A DNA stretch of 64,000 nt from positions 52,828 through 116,827 of the forward strand of contig JAEYZG010000024.1 in assembly GCA_023428135.1 (NCBI GenBank), written 5' to 3'. Position 1 is the first letter of the stretch. Each line of letters begins with the position of its first letter. This document shows, in pieces, positions 27,898 through 37,454 of the stretch. Below the pieces are notes generated by a model. The model made no database searches. It was not told the origin of the DNA and saw nothing but the letters and a program-made list of their open reading frames with translations. This DNA is from Bacteroidota bacterium (GTDB lineage: Bacteria; Bacteroidota; Bacteroidia; Cytophagales; Cytophagaceae). Made by a program: the position numbers and the translations under genes.

Positions 27898-28270
27898 GTG
27901 TTGAGAGGGGAAATCCTCCTCGGCCAGTGTTCTCGCCTGGCCGTCAACTAAACGTTTTTTGGGGTAGCAAAAAGCTGCTGCCCTGTAATCCTGAGCCATG
28001 CGAAGGATCTGATAGTCTATAAAATTTTGCATTTTTAAATCAAACTCTTCCGGGTAGCCCAATTGTGTTCTGTTTGAAAGTTCAGATGTTTCACGGGTTC
28101 GCCATGACAAGGTAAAGATTTGTTAAGTTGACTATGGTCAGGACACAGCCGGGGATCGGGAAGCTTTCTTCTTTAGCCAAGAATGGATTTTGATAGTAGG
28201 GTGGAGCCCTATCCGTGAAAGAAAAGCCTCAACTTAAGGATGAACTTTATTCTGAAGGTGCTACAAAATA
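27898..28270. other. Gene-free, structured, repeat-like stretch
   Basis: No convincing gene lies here. Stems visible: closing stem GTTGA (27900-27904)/TCAAC (27944-27948) enclosing GAGG/CCTC and CGGCCAG/CTGGCCG; ATCCT/AGGAT at 27988-28008; and an outer stem TTAAGTTG (28123-28130)/CAACTTAA (28230-28237) enclosing TAGGG/CCCTA. The CCTGAGCCATGCGAAGGATC phrase and the CGCCATGACAAGG phrase resemble degenerate copies of dispersed bacterial intergenic repeats. A minus-strand 80-codon frame (27868-28110) starts here but looks non-coding. It may be repeat debris or a structured RNA. Confidence 0.5.
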
Positions 28271-28297
28271 GAAAAGCCTCTTTGTGAGAGGCTTTTC
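28271..28297 (-). terminator. Terminator of rplU-rpmA
   Basis: GAAAAGCCTCT / AGAGGCTTTTC, 11-base arms around a 5-base loop; on the minus strand it continues into TATTTTG. It lies 25 bases after the rpmA stop. Confidence 0.88.
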
Positions 28298-28321
28298 GTG
28301 AAATATTTTATTTGTAAAATA

Positions 28322-28585
28322 TTAAGCTTGAGGGAAAGGCTCAACAGAAACGTAAGATCTGTTTAGTCTACCTTTTTTAAATACTACTGTACCTGCAGTT
28401 AGAGCGAAAAGAGTGTGATCTTTACCGATACCCACGTTTTTACCCGGGTGGTGAGCTGTACCTCTTTGTCTAACAAGGATATTTCCTGCTATTGCAACCT
28501 GGCCACCAAAAACTTTAACGCCAAGTCTCTTACTATGTGATTCACGACCGTTTTTGGAACTACCGGCCCCTTTTTTGTGTGCCAT
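28322..28585 (-). CDS. rpmA: 50S ribosomal protein L27
   Basis: L27 sits near the peptidyl-transferase centre. The 87 residues start M-A-H-K-K-G-A-G-S-S-K-N-G-R (no N-terminal extension needing cleavage) and include the G-x-x-V-x-x-G-x-I-L-V-R-Q-R-G-T block. It is 9 bases after rplU in the usual order. Confidence 0.98.
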   Translation of the reverse strand: MAHKKGAGSSKNGRESHSKRLGVKVFGGQVAIAGNILVRQRGTAHHPGKNVGIGKDHTLFALTAGTVVFKKGRLNRSYVSVEPFPQA

Positions 28586-28594
28586 TGTGTTACT

Positions 28595-28906
28595 TTATTT
28601 AGAAATTTTTTCGATTAAAACTTTAGTTAATTGTGCTCTGTGGCCGTTTCTTTTTCTGAAACCTTTTCTTCTCTTCTTTTTGAAAACGATCACTTTGTCT
28701 GCTTTCTCCTGAGAAAGGATTTTTCCGGAAATTTTAACTCCACTTACTACAGGAAGACCAACCTGAGTATTTGCTCCGTCAGAAACCAAAAGAACTTGTG
28801 TAAATTCTACTTTAGAACCCTCAGTTCCTTCTAATCTATCTGTATAGATAAATTTATTTTCTTCTGCCTTATATTGTTTTCCGGCTATATCGACAATTGC
28901 GTACAT
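28595..28906 (-). CDS. rplU: 50S ribosomal protein L21
   Basis: Large-subunit protein that binds 23S rRNA with L20. The 103 residues start M-Y-A-I-V-D-I-A-G-K-Q-Y-K and end with the basic K-K-K-R-R-K-G-F-R-K-R-N-G-H-R block typical of L21. It is the first gene of rplU-rpmA and has a consensus promoter 32 bases upstream. Confidence 0.98.
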   Translation of the reverse strand: MYAIVDIAGKQYKAEENKFIYTDRLEGTEGSKVEFTQVLLVSDGANTQVGLPVVSGVKISGKILSQEKADKVIVFKKKRRKGFRKRNGHRAQLTKVLIEKISK

Positions 28907-28937
28907 AACAGTATTATATCTTTTTAAAAACGGACTG

Positions 28938-28968
28938 CAAATATAGGTAGTCGAAATTGAAAAAACAA
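28938..28968 (-). promoter_or_regulatory. rplU-rpmA promoter, full Bacteroidota consensus
   Basis: On the minus strand TTG (28966-28968), 20 bases, TATATTTG (28938-28945). Transcription should begin near 28931, giving a leader of about 25 bases. Confidence 0.75.
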
Positions 28969-29072
28969 ATCATTTTTTAAAATATCTATGTGGAAAACTA
29001 TTTTTCTGGAGTATAATGCCTAGAGGCTATTAAAAAAGTACAAAATGTAACCAAAAAACAACCTGTATTTTA

Positions 29073-29356
29073 TTGTAATTTAATAGGTTTTGTTATATTT
29101 ACTAACATGAATTTACTACTTCCGGTCATTGTTTTCTTCCCTTTGATTTTTCAAGTCGTTTTTATCATATTTGTAACACAACTTTTCCAAAATCCTTATT
29201 TCATTTCCAATAGTTCCTTTCTTTTAATAAACAGGAACAGGGGATTTTTTTCCTTAAATAATACAGGGCAGGATAGTAAAGTTTGTCAGATTTTTCCCGG
29301 TAGGAACGGGGAAGAATCTCTAAATGTTTTGATTAAAAGAAATTAGATATAGTAAT
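29073..29356 (+). promoter_or_regulatory. Long leader region upstream of nrdB
   Basis: The 450-base gap between rplU and nrdB includes a near-consensus plus-strand promoter, TTG at 29073-29075 and TATATTTA at 29094-29101 (18-base spacing). If used, it gives a leader of about 250 bases before nrdB. A 79-codon frame (29107-29346) with a hydrophobic start lies in it, and a weak hairpin TTCCCG / CGGGGAA sits at about 29295-29315. I see no known riboswitch or clear NrdR boxes. A coding role for the small frame is not supported. Confidence 0.35.
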
Positions 29357-30328
29357 ATGGAAAAAAAAGAACCATTACTAGAGGAAAATAAAAACAGGTT
29401 TGTCCTTTTTCCTATCGTTCATGACGACATCTGGCAGATGTATAAAAAAGAAGAAGCCAGTTTCTGGACTGCAGAGGAAATAGACCTTACCCCTGATCTT
29501 GCTGATTGGGAGAAGCTTAATGAAGGTGAAAAACACTTTATCACTCACGTACTTGCATTTTTTGCAGCTAGTGACGGTATTGTAAATGAAAACCTGGCAA
29601 CAAGCTTCCTGGAAATGGTTCAGTATCCTGAAGCGAAGTGTTTCTACGGGTTCCAGATCATGATGGAAAATATCCATTCAGAAACTTACTCTTTGCTGAT
29701 TGATACTTATGTTAAAGATCCAAAAGAGAAGAGTAAGCTTTTCAATGCGCTGGAGACTGTTCCATGCGTAGCGAAAAAAGCTGAATGGGCAATGAGATGG
29801 ATTAGTCAGGGCTCTTTCGTGGAGAGGTTACTTGCTTTTGCAGCGGTTGAAGGGATTTTCTTCTCTGGTAGTTTCTGTTCTATTTTCTGGTTAAAGAAAA
29901 GAGGACTGATGCCAGGTCTGAGTTTCTCTAATGAATTGATCTCAAGAGATGAAGGCTTACACTGTGATTTTGCATGTTTATTATATACTAAGTATATCGT
30001 TAATAAACTCCCCGAAGAGCAGGTGATAGGTCTGATTACTGATGCTGTAAAAATCGAGCAGGAGTTCATCACTGAAGCACTTCCTGTAGATCTTATAGGG
30101 ATGAATTCTAGACTGATGTCTCAATATATAGAGTTTGTTGCTGACAGACTTTTAGTAGCTCTGGGGTGTAGTAAAGTTTACAACGTTACCAATCCGTTTG
30201 ACTTTATGGAGATGATATCTCTTCAGGGTAAAACCAACTTCTTCGAAAAGAGGGTTGCCGAATATCAAAAAGCTGGAGTAATGAATGAGAAAGACAACCA
30301 TAAATTCTCTCTTGATGAGGATTTTTAG
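29357..30328 (+). CDS. nrdB: Class Ia ribonucleotide reductase, small (radical) subunit
   Basis: Houses the di-iron centre and tyrosyl radical for dNTP synthesis. At 323 residues it resembles the eukaryote-like R2 subtype common in Bacteroidota. Metal ligands can be placed at Asp73 (A-S-D-G-I-V-N-E-N), Glu104 and His107 in M-E-N-I-H-S-E, with the radical tyrosine predicted at Tyr111 (E-T-Y-S-L-L), four residues after His107 as in mouse R2. nrdA follows after 89 bases. Confidence 0.95.
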   Translation: MEKKEPLLEENKNRFVLFPIVHDDIWQMYKKEEASFWTAEEIDLTPDLADWEKLNEGEKHFITHVLAFFAASDGIVNENLATSFLEMVQYPEAKCFYGFQIMMENIHSETYSLLIDTYVKDPKEKSKLFNALETVPCVAKKAEWAMRWISQGSFVERLLAFAAVEGIFFSGSFCSIFWLKKRGLMPGLSFSNELISRDEGLHCDFACLLYTKYIVNKLPEEQVIGLITDAVKIEQEFITEALPVDLIGMNSRLMSQYIEFVADRLLVALGCSKVYNVTNPFDFMEMISLQGKTNFFEKRVAEYQKAGVMNEKDNHKFSLDEDF

Positions 30329-30417
30329 GGGTAAGATTTCCGCTTAAAATTACAAAGGCAGAAAGTAGTTGAATAAATAAAGAAATTGATCGAAAAAATG
30401 CTGGATTTAAATTTAAA

Positions 30418-32853
30418 ATGTATAATTTAATTCAGTCAAAAAATAATAACCTTTACCCCCCTGATATGCTAGTAATTAAACGAGATGGCAGACGAGAGTC
30501 TGTTAAATTTGACAAAGTCACGGCGAGGATTGAGAAGCTGTGCTATGGTCTTGACATGAATTATGTCAACCCGATTGATGTAGCAAAAAAAGTAATTGAT
30601 GGAATTTATGACGGGGTAACAACCGTGGAGTTGGATAATCTTGCTGCTGAAATCGCTGCTTCTCTGACAACTAAACATCCTGATTACGCCATTCTAGCTG
30701 CAAGAATTGCTATCTCTAATCTTCATAAAGTAACAAGCAAGTCTTTCTCAAATACAATGAAAAGGCTTTATACTTATGAAGATCCAAAAACAGGAGAAAA
30801 CGCTTCTCTTCTTTCTAAAGAAGTTTATGAAGCAATCAGAAAAAATGCTTCTGTTCTGGATTCTAGCATTATCTATGACAGAGATTATAATTACGATTAC
30901 TTCGGTTTCAAAACTCTGGAAAAGTCGTATCTTCTGAAGTTAGACGGAAAAATAGTTGAAAGACCTCAGCACATGCTGATGCGTGTTGCAATAGGTATTC
31001 ATACCAACGATATCGATGCTGCGATAGAAACCTACAATCTTCTTTCTGAGAAGTGGTTTACGCACGCTACTCCTACTTTATTTAATGCTGGAACACCGAA
31101 GGCTCAGTTGTCTTCATGCTTCCTGTTAACAATGAAGGATGACAGCATAGAAGGTATTTATGACACTCTGAAGCAATGCGCTAAAATTTCACAATCTGCC
31201 GGGGGGATCGGATTGAGCATTCATGGCGTAAGAGCTACAGGGTCTTATATTAAAGGAACAAACGGTACCTCTAACGGTATCATTCCAATGCTTCGTGTTT
31301 TTAATGACACAGCAAGATATGTTGATCAGGGTGGTGGCAAGAGAAAAGGAGCATTTGCAATTTATCTTGAGCCATGGCATGCAGATGTTTTTGAATTCCT
31401 TGATCTGAAGAAAAATCACGGTAAAGAAGAACTTAGAGCAAGAGATCTTTTCTTTGCTTTATGGATTCCGGATCTTTTCATGAAACGTGTGGAAGAAAAC
31501 GGTGAGTGGTCATTGTTCTGTCCGAACGAGGCTCCGAACCTTGATGAAACATATGGTAAAGAATTCGAAACTCTTTACGAAAAATACGAGAAAGAGGGAA
31601 GAGCCAGAAAAACTGTAAAAGCTCAGGAACTTTGGTTTGCAATCCTTGAGTCTCAGACTGAGACAGGTACTCCTTATATGTTGTACAAGGATGCTGCAAA
31701 CAAGAAATCAAATCAGAAAAACCTTGGTACTATAAAATCAAGCAATCTTTGCACTGAGATTATAGAATATACAGCTGCTGATGAAGTTGCTGTATGTAAC
31801 CTGGCGTCTCTGGCTTTACCTAAATTTGTTATTGACGGTAAATTTGACCACCAGAAACTATACGATGTTACTTATGTAGCAACGAAAAACCTTAACAGGA
31901 TCATTGATATCAACTATTATCCTGTAGAGGAAGCAAGAAAGTCAAATCTGAGACACAGACCTATCGGCTTAGGTGTTCAAGGACTTGCTGATGTGTTCAT
32001 TACGTTGAGAATGCCATTCGAATCGGAAGAGGCAAAAGCATTAAATACTGACATCTTCGAAACGATCTATTTCGCAGCCATGACAGCTTCTAAAGATCTG
32101 GCTAAGAAAAACGGACCTTATGAAACATTCAAAGGTTCTCCGGTATCTAAAGGGATATTCCAGTTTGACATGTGGGGTGTATCTCCTGCATCTAACAGAT
32201 GGGATTGGGATTCATTGAAGAAAGAAGTGAAACAACACGGTGTGAGAAACTCTCTGCTTGTGGCTCCTATGCCAACAGCTTCTACTTCTCAGATTCTTGG
32301 AAATAATGAGTGTTTTGAACCATATACCTCAAACATCTATACCAGAAGAGTACTTTCAGGTGAGTTTGTTGTAGTGAACAAACATTTGATGAGAGATCTT
32401 ATCAAACAAGGTTTGTGGAACGATAAGATGAAAAATAAGCTTATCGAAGCAAACGGATCTGTACAGAACATAAAAGAGATTCCTCAGCATATTAAAGACC
32501 TTTACAAAACTGTTTGGGAGATCAAGCAAAAGTCGCTTATCGATATGGCTGCAGACAGAGGTGCTTACATCTGCCAAAGTCAGAGCTTTAACGTACACAT
32601 GCAGGATCCGAATTTCGGAAAGCTTACTTCAATGCACTTTTATGCATGGAAAAAAGGTCTTAAAACAGGCCTATATTACCTTAGAACAAAAGCTGCTGCA
32701 GATGCTATTAAGTTTACAGTGGAGAAACAGGCAGATGTTGCTCTTGAGCCAGTAGTAAACAAAGAAGCACAGGACGCAGCATACGCACAGAAAGCAAGCG
32801 ATATGGCTTGTTCCCTTGACAACCCGGAAGGTTGCGAGGCTTGCGGAAGTTAA
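30418..32853 (+). CDS. nrdA: Class Ia ribonucleotide reductase, large (catalytic) subunit with ATP-cone
   Basis: Reduces ribonucleoside diphosphates. The 811 residues begin, after a short lead, with an ATP-cone (V-I-K-R-D-G-R-R-E-S-V-K-F, about residues 18-105), the site for overall dATP/ATP control. Active-site parts include Q-L-S-S-C-F-L (first cysteine), S-N-L-C-T-E-I (radical cysteine with Asn and Glu) and A-V-C-N-L-A-S. The C-terminal redox pair C-E-A-C-G-S is intact. The methionine at 30466, just before the ATP-cone, is an alternative start. Confidence 0.95.
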   Translation: MYNLIQSKNNNLYPPDMLVIKRDGRRESVKFDKVTARIEKLCYGLDMNYVNPIDVAKKVIDGIYDGVTTVELDNLAAEIAASLTTKHPDYAILAARIAISNLHKVTSKSFSNTMKRLYTYEDPKTGENASLLSKEVYEAIRKNASVLDSSIIYDRDYNYDYFGFKTLEKSYLLKLDGKIVERPQHMLMRVAIGIHTNDIDAAIETYNLLSEKWFTHATPTLFNAGTPKAQLSSCFLLTMKDDSIEGIYDTLKQCAKISQSAGGIGLSIHGVRATGSYIKGTNGTSNGIIPMLRVFNDTARYVDQGGGKRKGAFAIYLEPWHADVFEFLDLKKNHGKEELRARDLFFALWIPDLFMKRVEENGEWSLFCPNEAPNLDETYGKEFETLYEKYEKEGRARKTVKAQELWFAILESQTETGTPYMLYKDAANKKSNQKNLGTIKSSNLCTEIIEYTAADEVAVCNLASLALPKFVIDGKFDHQKLYDVTYVATKNLNRIIDINYYPVEEARKSNLRHRPIGLGVQGLADVFITLRMPFESEEAKALNTDIFETIYFAAMTASKDLAKKNGPYETFKGSPVSKGIFQFDMWGVSPASNRWDWDSLKKEVKQHGVRNSLLVAPMPTASTSQILGNNECFEPYTSNIYTRRVLSGEFVVVNKHLMRDLIKQGLWNDKMKNKLIEANGSVQNIKEIPQHIKDLYKTVWEIKQKSLIDMAADRGAYICQSQSFNVHMQDPNFGKLTSMHFYAWKKGLKTGLYYLRTKAAADAIKFTVEKQADVALEPVVNKEAQDAAYAQKASDMACSLDNPEGCEACGS

Positions 32854-32880
32854 TCAGTTGGCATTATTAAATTTAAATAC

Positions 32881-32917
32881 AAAAAGCCGGAGGTGATTTT
32901 TAGCCTTCGGCTTTTTT
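32881..32917 (+). terminator. Intrinsic terminator after nrdA
   Basis: AAAAAGCCGGAGG (32881-32893) pairs with CCTTCGGCTTTTT (32904-32916) with one G-U; the right arm itself ends in T. Confidence 0.85.
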
Positions 32918-32961
32918 GTTGAAATGAAGTACATTTGTACTGTATCAATAGTTTTAAGCGG

Positions 32962-33720
32962 ATGCTCAATTTTAAGTTTAAACTTTGGCTGTCCTTAGTA
33001 ATAATCGGTTTGACTGGGGTCGCATCACTTTTATTGTCGGATTTACCATTAGGGAATTTACCTCCGGAAGTAACAGAAAAAATCCCGACGGAGACTCTAA
33101 AGTTTATTATTCTGATAAACCCAGCAATGTTAGTGCTCATTGCTACTACTATAGGAATCATCCTTTATGATAAGGTAAATCTATCCGTACCTCTTTTAGA
33201 AAAACTACTTGATAAAAGTGATGCTTCTTCCTTTATCTTAAAAGCCATTATGGTAGAAGGCATTATTCTGGGAATTTTAGCTGGAGTGGCAATTCTGGCT
33301 GTTCCATATTTCTTTAAACCCTATCTGCCTGAGGCTTTGTTACAATCCAGTGATGATCTGAGGTTGAGTCTGATTACAAGGCTTTTATATGGTGGCGTTA
33401 CAGAAGAGATTTTGTGTCGCTTTGGTTTGATGACATTGATCGTCTGGATCCTTTATAAAATTTTCCGGAAAGTGAGTGCAGCAACCTATTGGATCGCTAT
33501 TGTGCTGGCTGCTGTTTTGTTTGGCTTAGGACATTTGCCTGTAGTATATCAGATGGTTTCGGAGATGACCTTCGCTGTTTATGCTTATATCATTCTGGCG
33601 AATAGTATAGCGGGAGTGCTTTTTGGATATGCCTACTGGAAGAGGGGGCTTGAAAGTGCTGTTGTTGCACATGCTTTTACTCATTTGACAATGGTGGGGA
33701 TGAACTTATTTGTTAGTTGA
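32962..33720 (+). CDS. CPBP-family intramembrane metalloprotease
   Basis: Membrane protease of the CAAX/ABI (CPBP) type. The frame extends to a TTG at 32935 but the ATG at 32962 follows an AAGCGG purine stretch and begins directly with the hydrophobic region, giving 252 residues. Six or more membrane segments are visible. Catalytic motifs: V-T-E-E-I-L-C-R (EExxxR), L-F-G-L-G-H-L (His), and the late A-H-A-F-T-H. Some family members protect against bacteriocins or process prenylated proteins; no target can be named. Confidence 0.85.
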   Translation: MLNFKFKLWLSLVIIGLTGVASLLLSDLPLGNLPPEVTEKIPTETLKFIILINPAMLVLIATTIGIILYDKVNLSVPLLEKLLDKSDASSFILKAIMVEGIILGILAGVAILAVPYFFKPYLPEALLQSSDDLRLSLITRLLYGGVTEEILCRFGLMTLIVWILYKIFRKVSAATYWIAIVLAAVLFGLGHLPVVYQMVSEMTFAVYAYIILANSIAGVLFGYAYWKRGLESAVVAHAFTHLTMVGMNLFVS

Positions 33721-33828
33721 GACCCATAGAAATAAGAATTTCTGAATCACAAGGTGCTATGTTTATAGAAAGTCATAGTTTCAAAATTCACACAAGGAAT
33801 ATAATATATTGCCAATAGCTCTTTTAAT

Positions 33829-36800
33829 ATGTCAAAATTCTTTGGGAAAACCTGGTGGGGAGAACAGTGGCTGAATTCTCTTACAAATATTGATTACAAC
33901 AATCGCCTTCCACGGGGTGTTACTTATGCCAGAAATGGCTCTGTCAGTAGTATAAAAATTGATGAAAACATCATCACTGCAAAGGTTAGGGGAAGCAGGC
34001 CCAAACCTTATGATGTTATGATTGTAATACCTCCCTTTTTTGAAAATGATATTGAGGGGTTAATTGAAGCAATTGCTGAAAAACCTTTTATAATTTCCCA
34101 ATTATTAAACAGAGAGCTGGATCCGGAAGTATTATCTATTGCAGAAAAGCAGGGCCTTAAGGTTTTCCCGAAACAATGGACCGATTTTAAAATGCAATGT
34201 TCCTGCCCGGACTGGGCAGTTCCCTGCAAACATTTGGCAGCTGTAGTTTATAAAGTAAGCGCTGAAATTGATAACAATCCTTTTCTGGTATTTAGTCTGC
34301 ACAGGCTAGATATTGCACAGCATCTGAAAAAGATGAATATCCTGATTCAGCAGCCCGATAAAAATGATATACCGGATTTAAAATCACTTTTGGTAAAGGA
34401 GAAAGCACTTAAAGAAAATAAAGTTAAAAAGAATAAATCAGACGAGGAGGGGAAAAGTGTTGCCCTGAATCTGTCAGCGATTCCTTCTGTTACTGAACCT
34501 CTGATTCAGTTGCTGGCAGATAATCCTGCTTTTTATCATGGAAGCAAAAACTTTAAAGAATCTTATGCTTTTCTTTTGCGGAGGATAGTACGCAATGCTG
34601 AAAAGATTGTACTGGCCAAAACACCAGTTGGTACTTTTTTGCCTGTCTTTAATAAAATTGAGATCACTCCTTCTACTTCTGTGACAATAAAGATAACAGC
34701 AGATTATGAAGTTTTTGCGGTTATTGATGGTAAAGCTAAAGTGTTGGTAAAACAACTCATTCCGCTATTATGGAATATACCTTCTGTATCTATTGACCAA
34801 TATCAGGATTCAGTTGTTGTTCTTAAGAAAGTATTACAACTATCACTTAATCTGCTTGCTAAAGGAGCTGTTGTTCCTCAGGTATTTCAACTGAAGAATA
34901 AAAACATTGCAGTAAGGTGGCTTCCTGCAATGTTGAGCAAAGAAGTTAAGTTGATGGCCGAGCAGTTTCAGAAGGATCTGATACCTGATATTTATTTTTA
35001 TGAGGAGAAAAAAAGTATCAATGTGGATCAGGAGCTATCGGCAAATCTGCTCTCTGCTTTTTTGTCAGAACTGATTCCTGCACTGAATGATACTGCAAAA
35101 TCTGATGATACATTCCTGAAATTATTTTTTGAAAAGTTCAGCTATGCCTTTAAGGGCCCTGGAGAGCAAGCACTCAGTGGCGGGATTCAGATGTGGTTGC
35201 AAAAATATTACCTTGCTCAGGAAAAGTTTAAGCCTGTAATTATCGTGGATGAGCTGAAGAATGAAAATTTTGGAATTAGTTTGAAGATTCAGGATAGAGA
35301 CAAGGTAATGGAGAAGCCTTTTAATTTGGCTGATGTGCTTAATCAAAAGAAATATGAGGCTGTTCGTTATGGAATATTACAATCTCTGACGCAGCTCTCT
35401 GCTTTTATCCCCGGGTTGGATCAGTATATTAATAGCAATGGTAAAGAAGAGTTGCGCATGAATATGCAGACATTTGGTCCATTTCTTATGAATGCGATAC
35501 CAGCGATTAAGATGCTGGATATAAGTATACTTCTTCCTAAATCGCTAGAGGAGATTATAAAACCTAAAGGCAGTCTGCGTATAAAAAGTAAGCCGACATC
35601 GGGTAATACATTTATTAGACTTGATAAACTGCTTGATTTCGACTGGCAGGTTTCTATAGGTAATGATGTACTGGATCAAAAAGAATTTTCGAAGCTGGTA
35701 AATAAATCAGAAGGACTGATTAAATACAAGACCAGTTATATTTATGTCAATGCTTCCGATATTGAGAAGTTACATAAGCATTTTACTCAAACTAAAAATC
35801 TATCTCCGTTTGAAATACTTCGGACGGCTTTAAGCAATGACTATTATGGGGCAAAAGTGTTGCTTACCGATGAAATCAAAAAGCTTATAAAAGAACTTAC
35901 TGCTCAAAAAAATATTGCTTTGCCTGAAAACCTGAATGCAGTATTGAGACCCTATCAGCAAAGAGGCTATTCATGGATGTACTCTAATGCAAAGATAGGT
36001 TTTGGATGTGTGCTAGCCGATGACATGGGGTTGGGTAAAACGCTTCAGGTAATTGCTACATTGCTCAAGTATAAAGAGGAAGGGGCATTGGAGAAAAACA
36101 AAGTTCTGGTAGTAGCTCCAACAGGTCTGCTCACCAACTGGCAGGCCGAATTTACAAAGTTTGCACCTTCAATGAATGTTAAACTTTATCATGGCTCCTC
36201 AAGACAACTGAATAAAAAGGAAAAGTATGATGTGCTGCTAACAACTTACGGTGTTGTAAGAAGCGATGTAGCAGATCTGAAAAAACTTAAATGGCAGGTA
36301 GTGGTCACTGATGAGGCGCAGAATATAAAGAATCATGAAACTGCCCAGAGCAAGGCCGTAAAAAGCATTCCCGCCAATACATTTATTGCGATGAGTGGTA
36401 CACCTGTAGAGAATCGTCTTTCGGAACTTTGGAGTATAATGGACTTCTCTAACAGAGGCTTGTTTGGAAACATAAAAGAGTTTAATGAAACCTTTGCTGT
36501 GCCGATACAAAATCAGAATGATCTGAAGGCGGCAGAAAAGCTCAAAAATGTATCAGCTCCATTTGTGATGCGAAGGCTCAAATCAGATAAGACAATTATC
36601 AACGATTTACCGGACAAAATTGAAATGGATTGTTTCTCTCATCTTGCTCCGCGGCAGGCGGCTCTTTATGAAAAGACACTTGAAGAGGCAATGGATGCCA
36701 TAGAGGGTATGCCGACAGATAAAAAATCTCTGTTTGTAAGGCAAGGACTGGTATTACAGATGATCTTGGCCTTGAAGCAGATCTGCAACCATCCGACTAA

Positions 36801-37359
36801 CTTTTTAAAGAATAAAGTTTATGATCCGTCTCTTTCCGGAAAGGCAGAGCTTCTGTTTGATAAACTGGATGGCATAGTAGAGGCCGGAGAAAAGGTGTTA
36901 GTTTTTACTCAGTTTAAAGAGATGGGAGATCTGTTGAAGCGCTTTATAAAAGATCGTTTTGGGGAAGATCCGTTGTTTTATCACGGTGGCTGTTCTCTTA
37001 AAGAACGCAAGGAAATGGTTGAATCTTTTCAGACAAACAAGAAGAACAAAATATTTATCCTCTCTCTAAAAGCGGCTGGTACCGGTTTAAATTTAACAGC
37101 AGCCAATCATGTAATCCATTATGACCTCTGGTGGAACCCTGCTGTAGAAGCTCAGGCTACCGACCGGGCTTATCGTATCGGACAGAAAAGCAATGTAATG
37201 GTGCATAGATTTATCACCAAAGGTACGTTTGAAGAGCGCATCAACGAGATGATTCAGAGTAAAAAAGCCCTGGCTGAACTTACTGTTAATACTGGTGAAA
37301 ACTGGATAGGTAATTTAAGTAATAAAGAGCTGAAGGAGTTGTTTACGTTGAGTGTTTAG
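33829..37359 (+). CDS. SWIM zinc finger - SNF2/DEAD-box helicase fusion
   Basis: A 1176-residue DNA-dependent ATPase. The N-terminal 250 residues form a SWIM-type unit opening F-G-K-T-W-W-G-E-Q-W and holding the zinc motif C-S-C-P-D-W-A-V-P-C-K-H. A long middle region of unknown fold follows. From about 700 the SNF2 helicase is complete: L-A-D-D-M-G-L-G-K-T-L-Q-V (Walker A), T-D-E-A-Q-N-I-K-N (motif II, DEAQ), M-S-G-T-P-V-E-N-R, and T-D-R-A-Y-R-I-G-Q (motif VI). In many bacteria the SWIM and SNF2 parts are separate adjacent genes; here they are one chain. A chromatin or repair role is inferred only. Confidence 0.92.
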   Translation: MSKFFGKTWWGEQWLNSLTNIDYNNRLPRGVTYARNGSVSSIKIDENIITAKVRGSRPKPYDVMIVIPPFFENDIEGLIEAIAEKPFIISQLLNRELDPEVLSIAEKQGLKVFPKQWTDFKMQCSCPDWAVPCKHLAAVVYKVSAEIDNNPFLVFSLHRLDIAQHLKKMNILIQQPDKNDIPDLKSLLVKEKALKENKVKKNKSDEEGKSVALNLSAIPSVTEPLIQLLADNPAFYHGSKNFKESYAFLLRRIVRNAEKIVLAKTPVGTFLPVFNKIEITPSTSVTIKITADYEVFAVIDGKAKVLVKQLIPLLWNIPSVSIDQYQDSVVVLKKVLQLSLNLLAKGAVVPQVFQLKNKNIAVRWLPAMLSKEVKLMAEQFQKDLIPDIYFYEEKKSINVDQELSANLLSAFLSELIPALNDTAKSDDTFLKLFFEKFSYAFKGPGEQALSGGIQMWLQKYYLAQEKFKPVIIVDELKNENFGISLKIQDRDKVMEKPFNLADVLNQKKYEAVRYGILQSLTQLSAFIPGLDQYINSNGKEELRMNMQTFGPFLMNAIPAIKMLDISILLPKSLEEIIKPKGSLRIKSKPTSGNTFIRLDKLLDFDWQVSIGNDVLDQKEFSKLVNKSEGLIKYKTSYIYVNASDIEKLHKHFTQTKNLSPFEILRTALSNDYYGAKVLLTDEIKKLIKELTAQKNIALPENLNAVLRPYQQRGYSWMYSNAKIGFGCVLADDMGLGKTLQVIATLLKYKEEGALEKNKVLVVAPTGLLTNWQAEFTKFAPSMNVKLYHGSSRQLNKKEKYDVLLTTYGVVRSDVADLKKLKWQVVVTDEAQNIKNHETAQSKAVKSIPANTFIAMSGTPVENRLSELWSIMDFSNRGLFGNIKEFNETFAVPIQNQNDLKAAEKLKNVSAPFVMRRLKSDKTIINDLPDKIEMDCFSHLAPRQAALYEKTLEEAMDAIEGMPTDKKSLFVRQGLVLQMILALKQICNHPTNFLKNKVYDPSLSGKAELLFDKLDGIVEAGEKVLVFTQFKEMGDLLKRFIKDRFGEDPLFYHGGCSLKERKEMVESFQTNKKNKIFILSLKAAGTGLNLTAANHVIHYDLWWNPAVEAQATDRAYRIGQKSNVMVHRFITKGTFEERINEMIQSKKALAELTVNTGENWIGNLSNKELKELFTLSV

Positions 37360-37390
37360 TAAGGAGCAGTTTAATAAGCATTTTAATAAA

Positions 37391-37428
37391 AGAAGCGTCT
37401 CAGAATACCCGGGACGCTTCTTTTTTTT
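37391..37428. terminator. Bidirectional terminator
   Basis: AGAAGCGTCTC (37391-37401) pairs with GGGACGCTTCT (37411-37421), one G-U, then eight T on the plus strand. It sits between two convergent genes. Confidence 0.85.
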
Positions 37429-37454
37429 CTTTGATTAAGATAAAGTTTTGAATC

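Noticed and set aside
27868..28110. 80-codon minus-strand frame between rhomboid and rpmA
   Set aside because: It crosses the terminator of the rhomboid gene and repeat-like DNA, with no recognisable protein features; more likely a repeat read by chance.
29107..29346. 79-codon plus-strand frame before nrdB
   Set aside because: No family features; hydrophobic start arises from T-rich DNA. Kept only as part of the leader region.
32935..32961. TTG start of the CPBP protease
   Set aside because: The ATG at 32962 has a better upstream purine stretch and starts directly at the first hydrophobic region.
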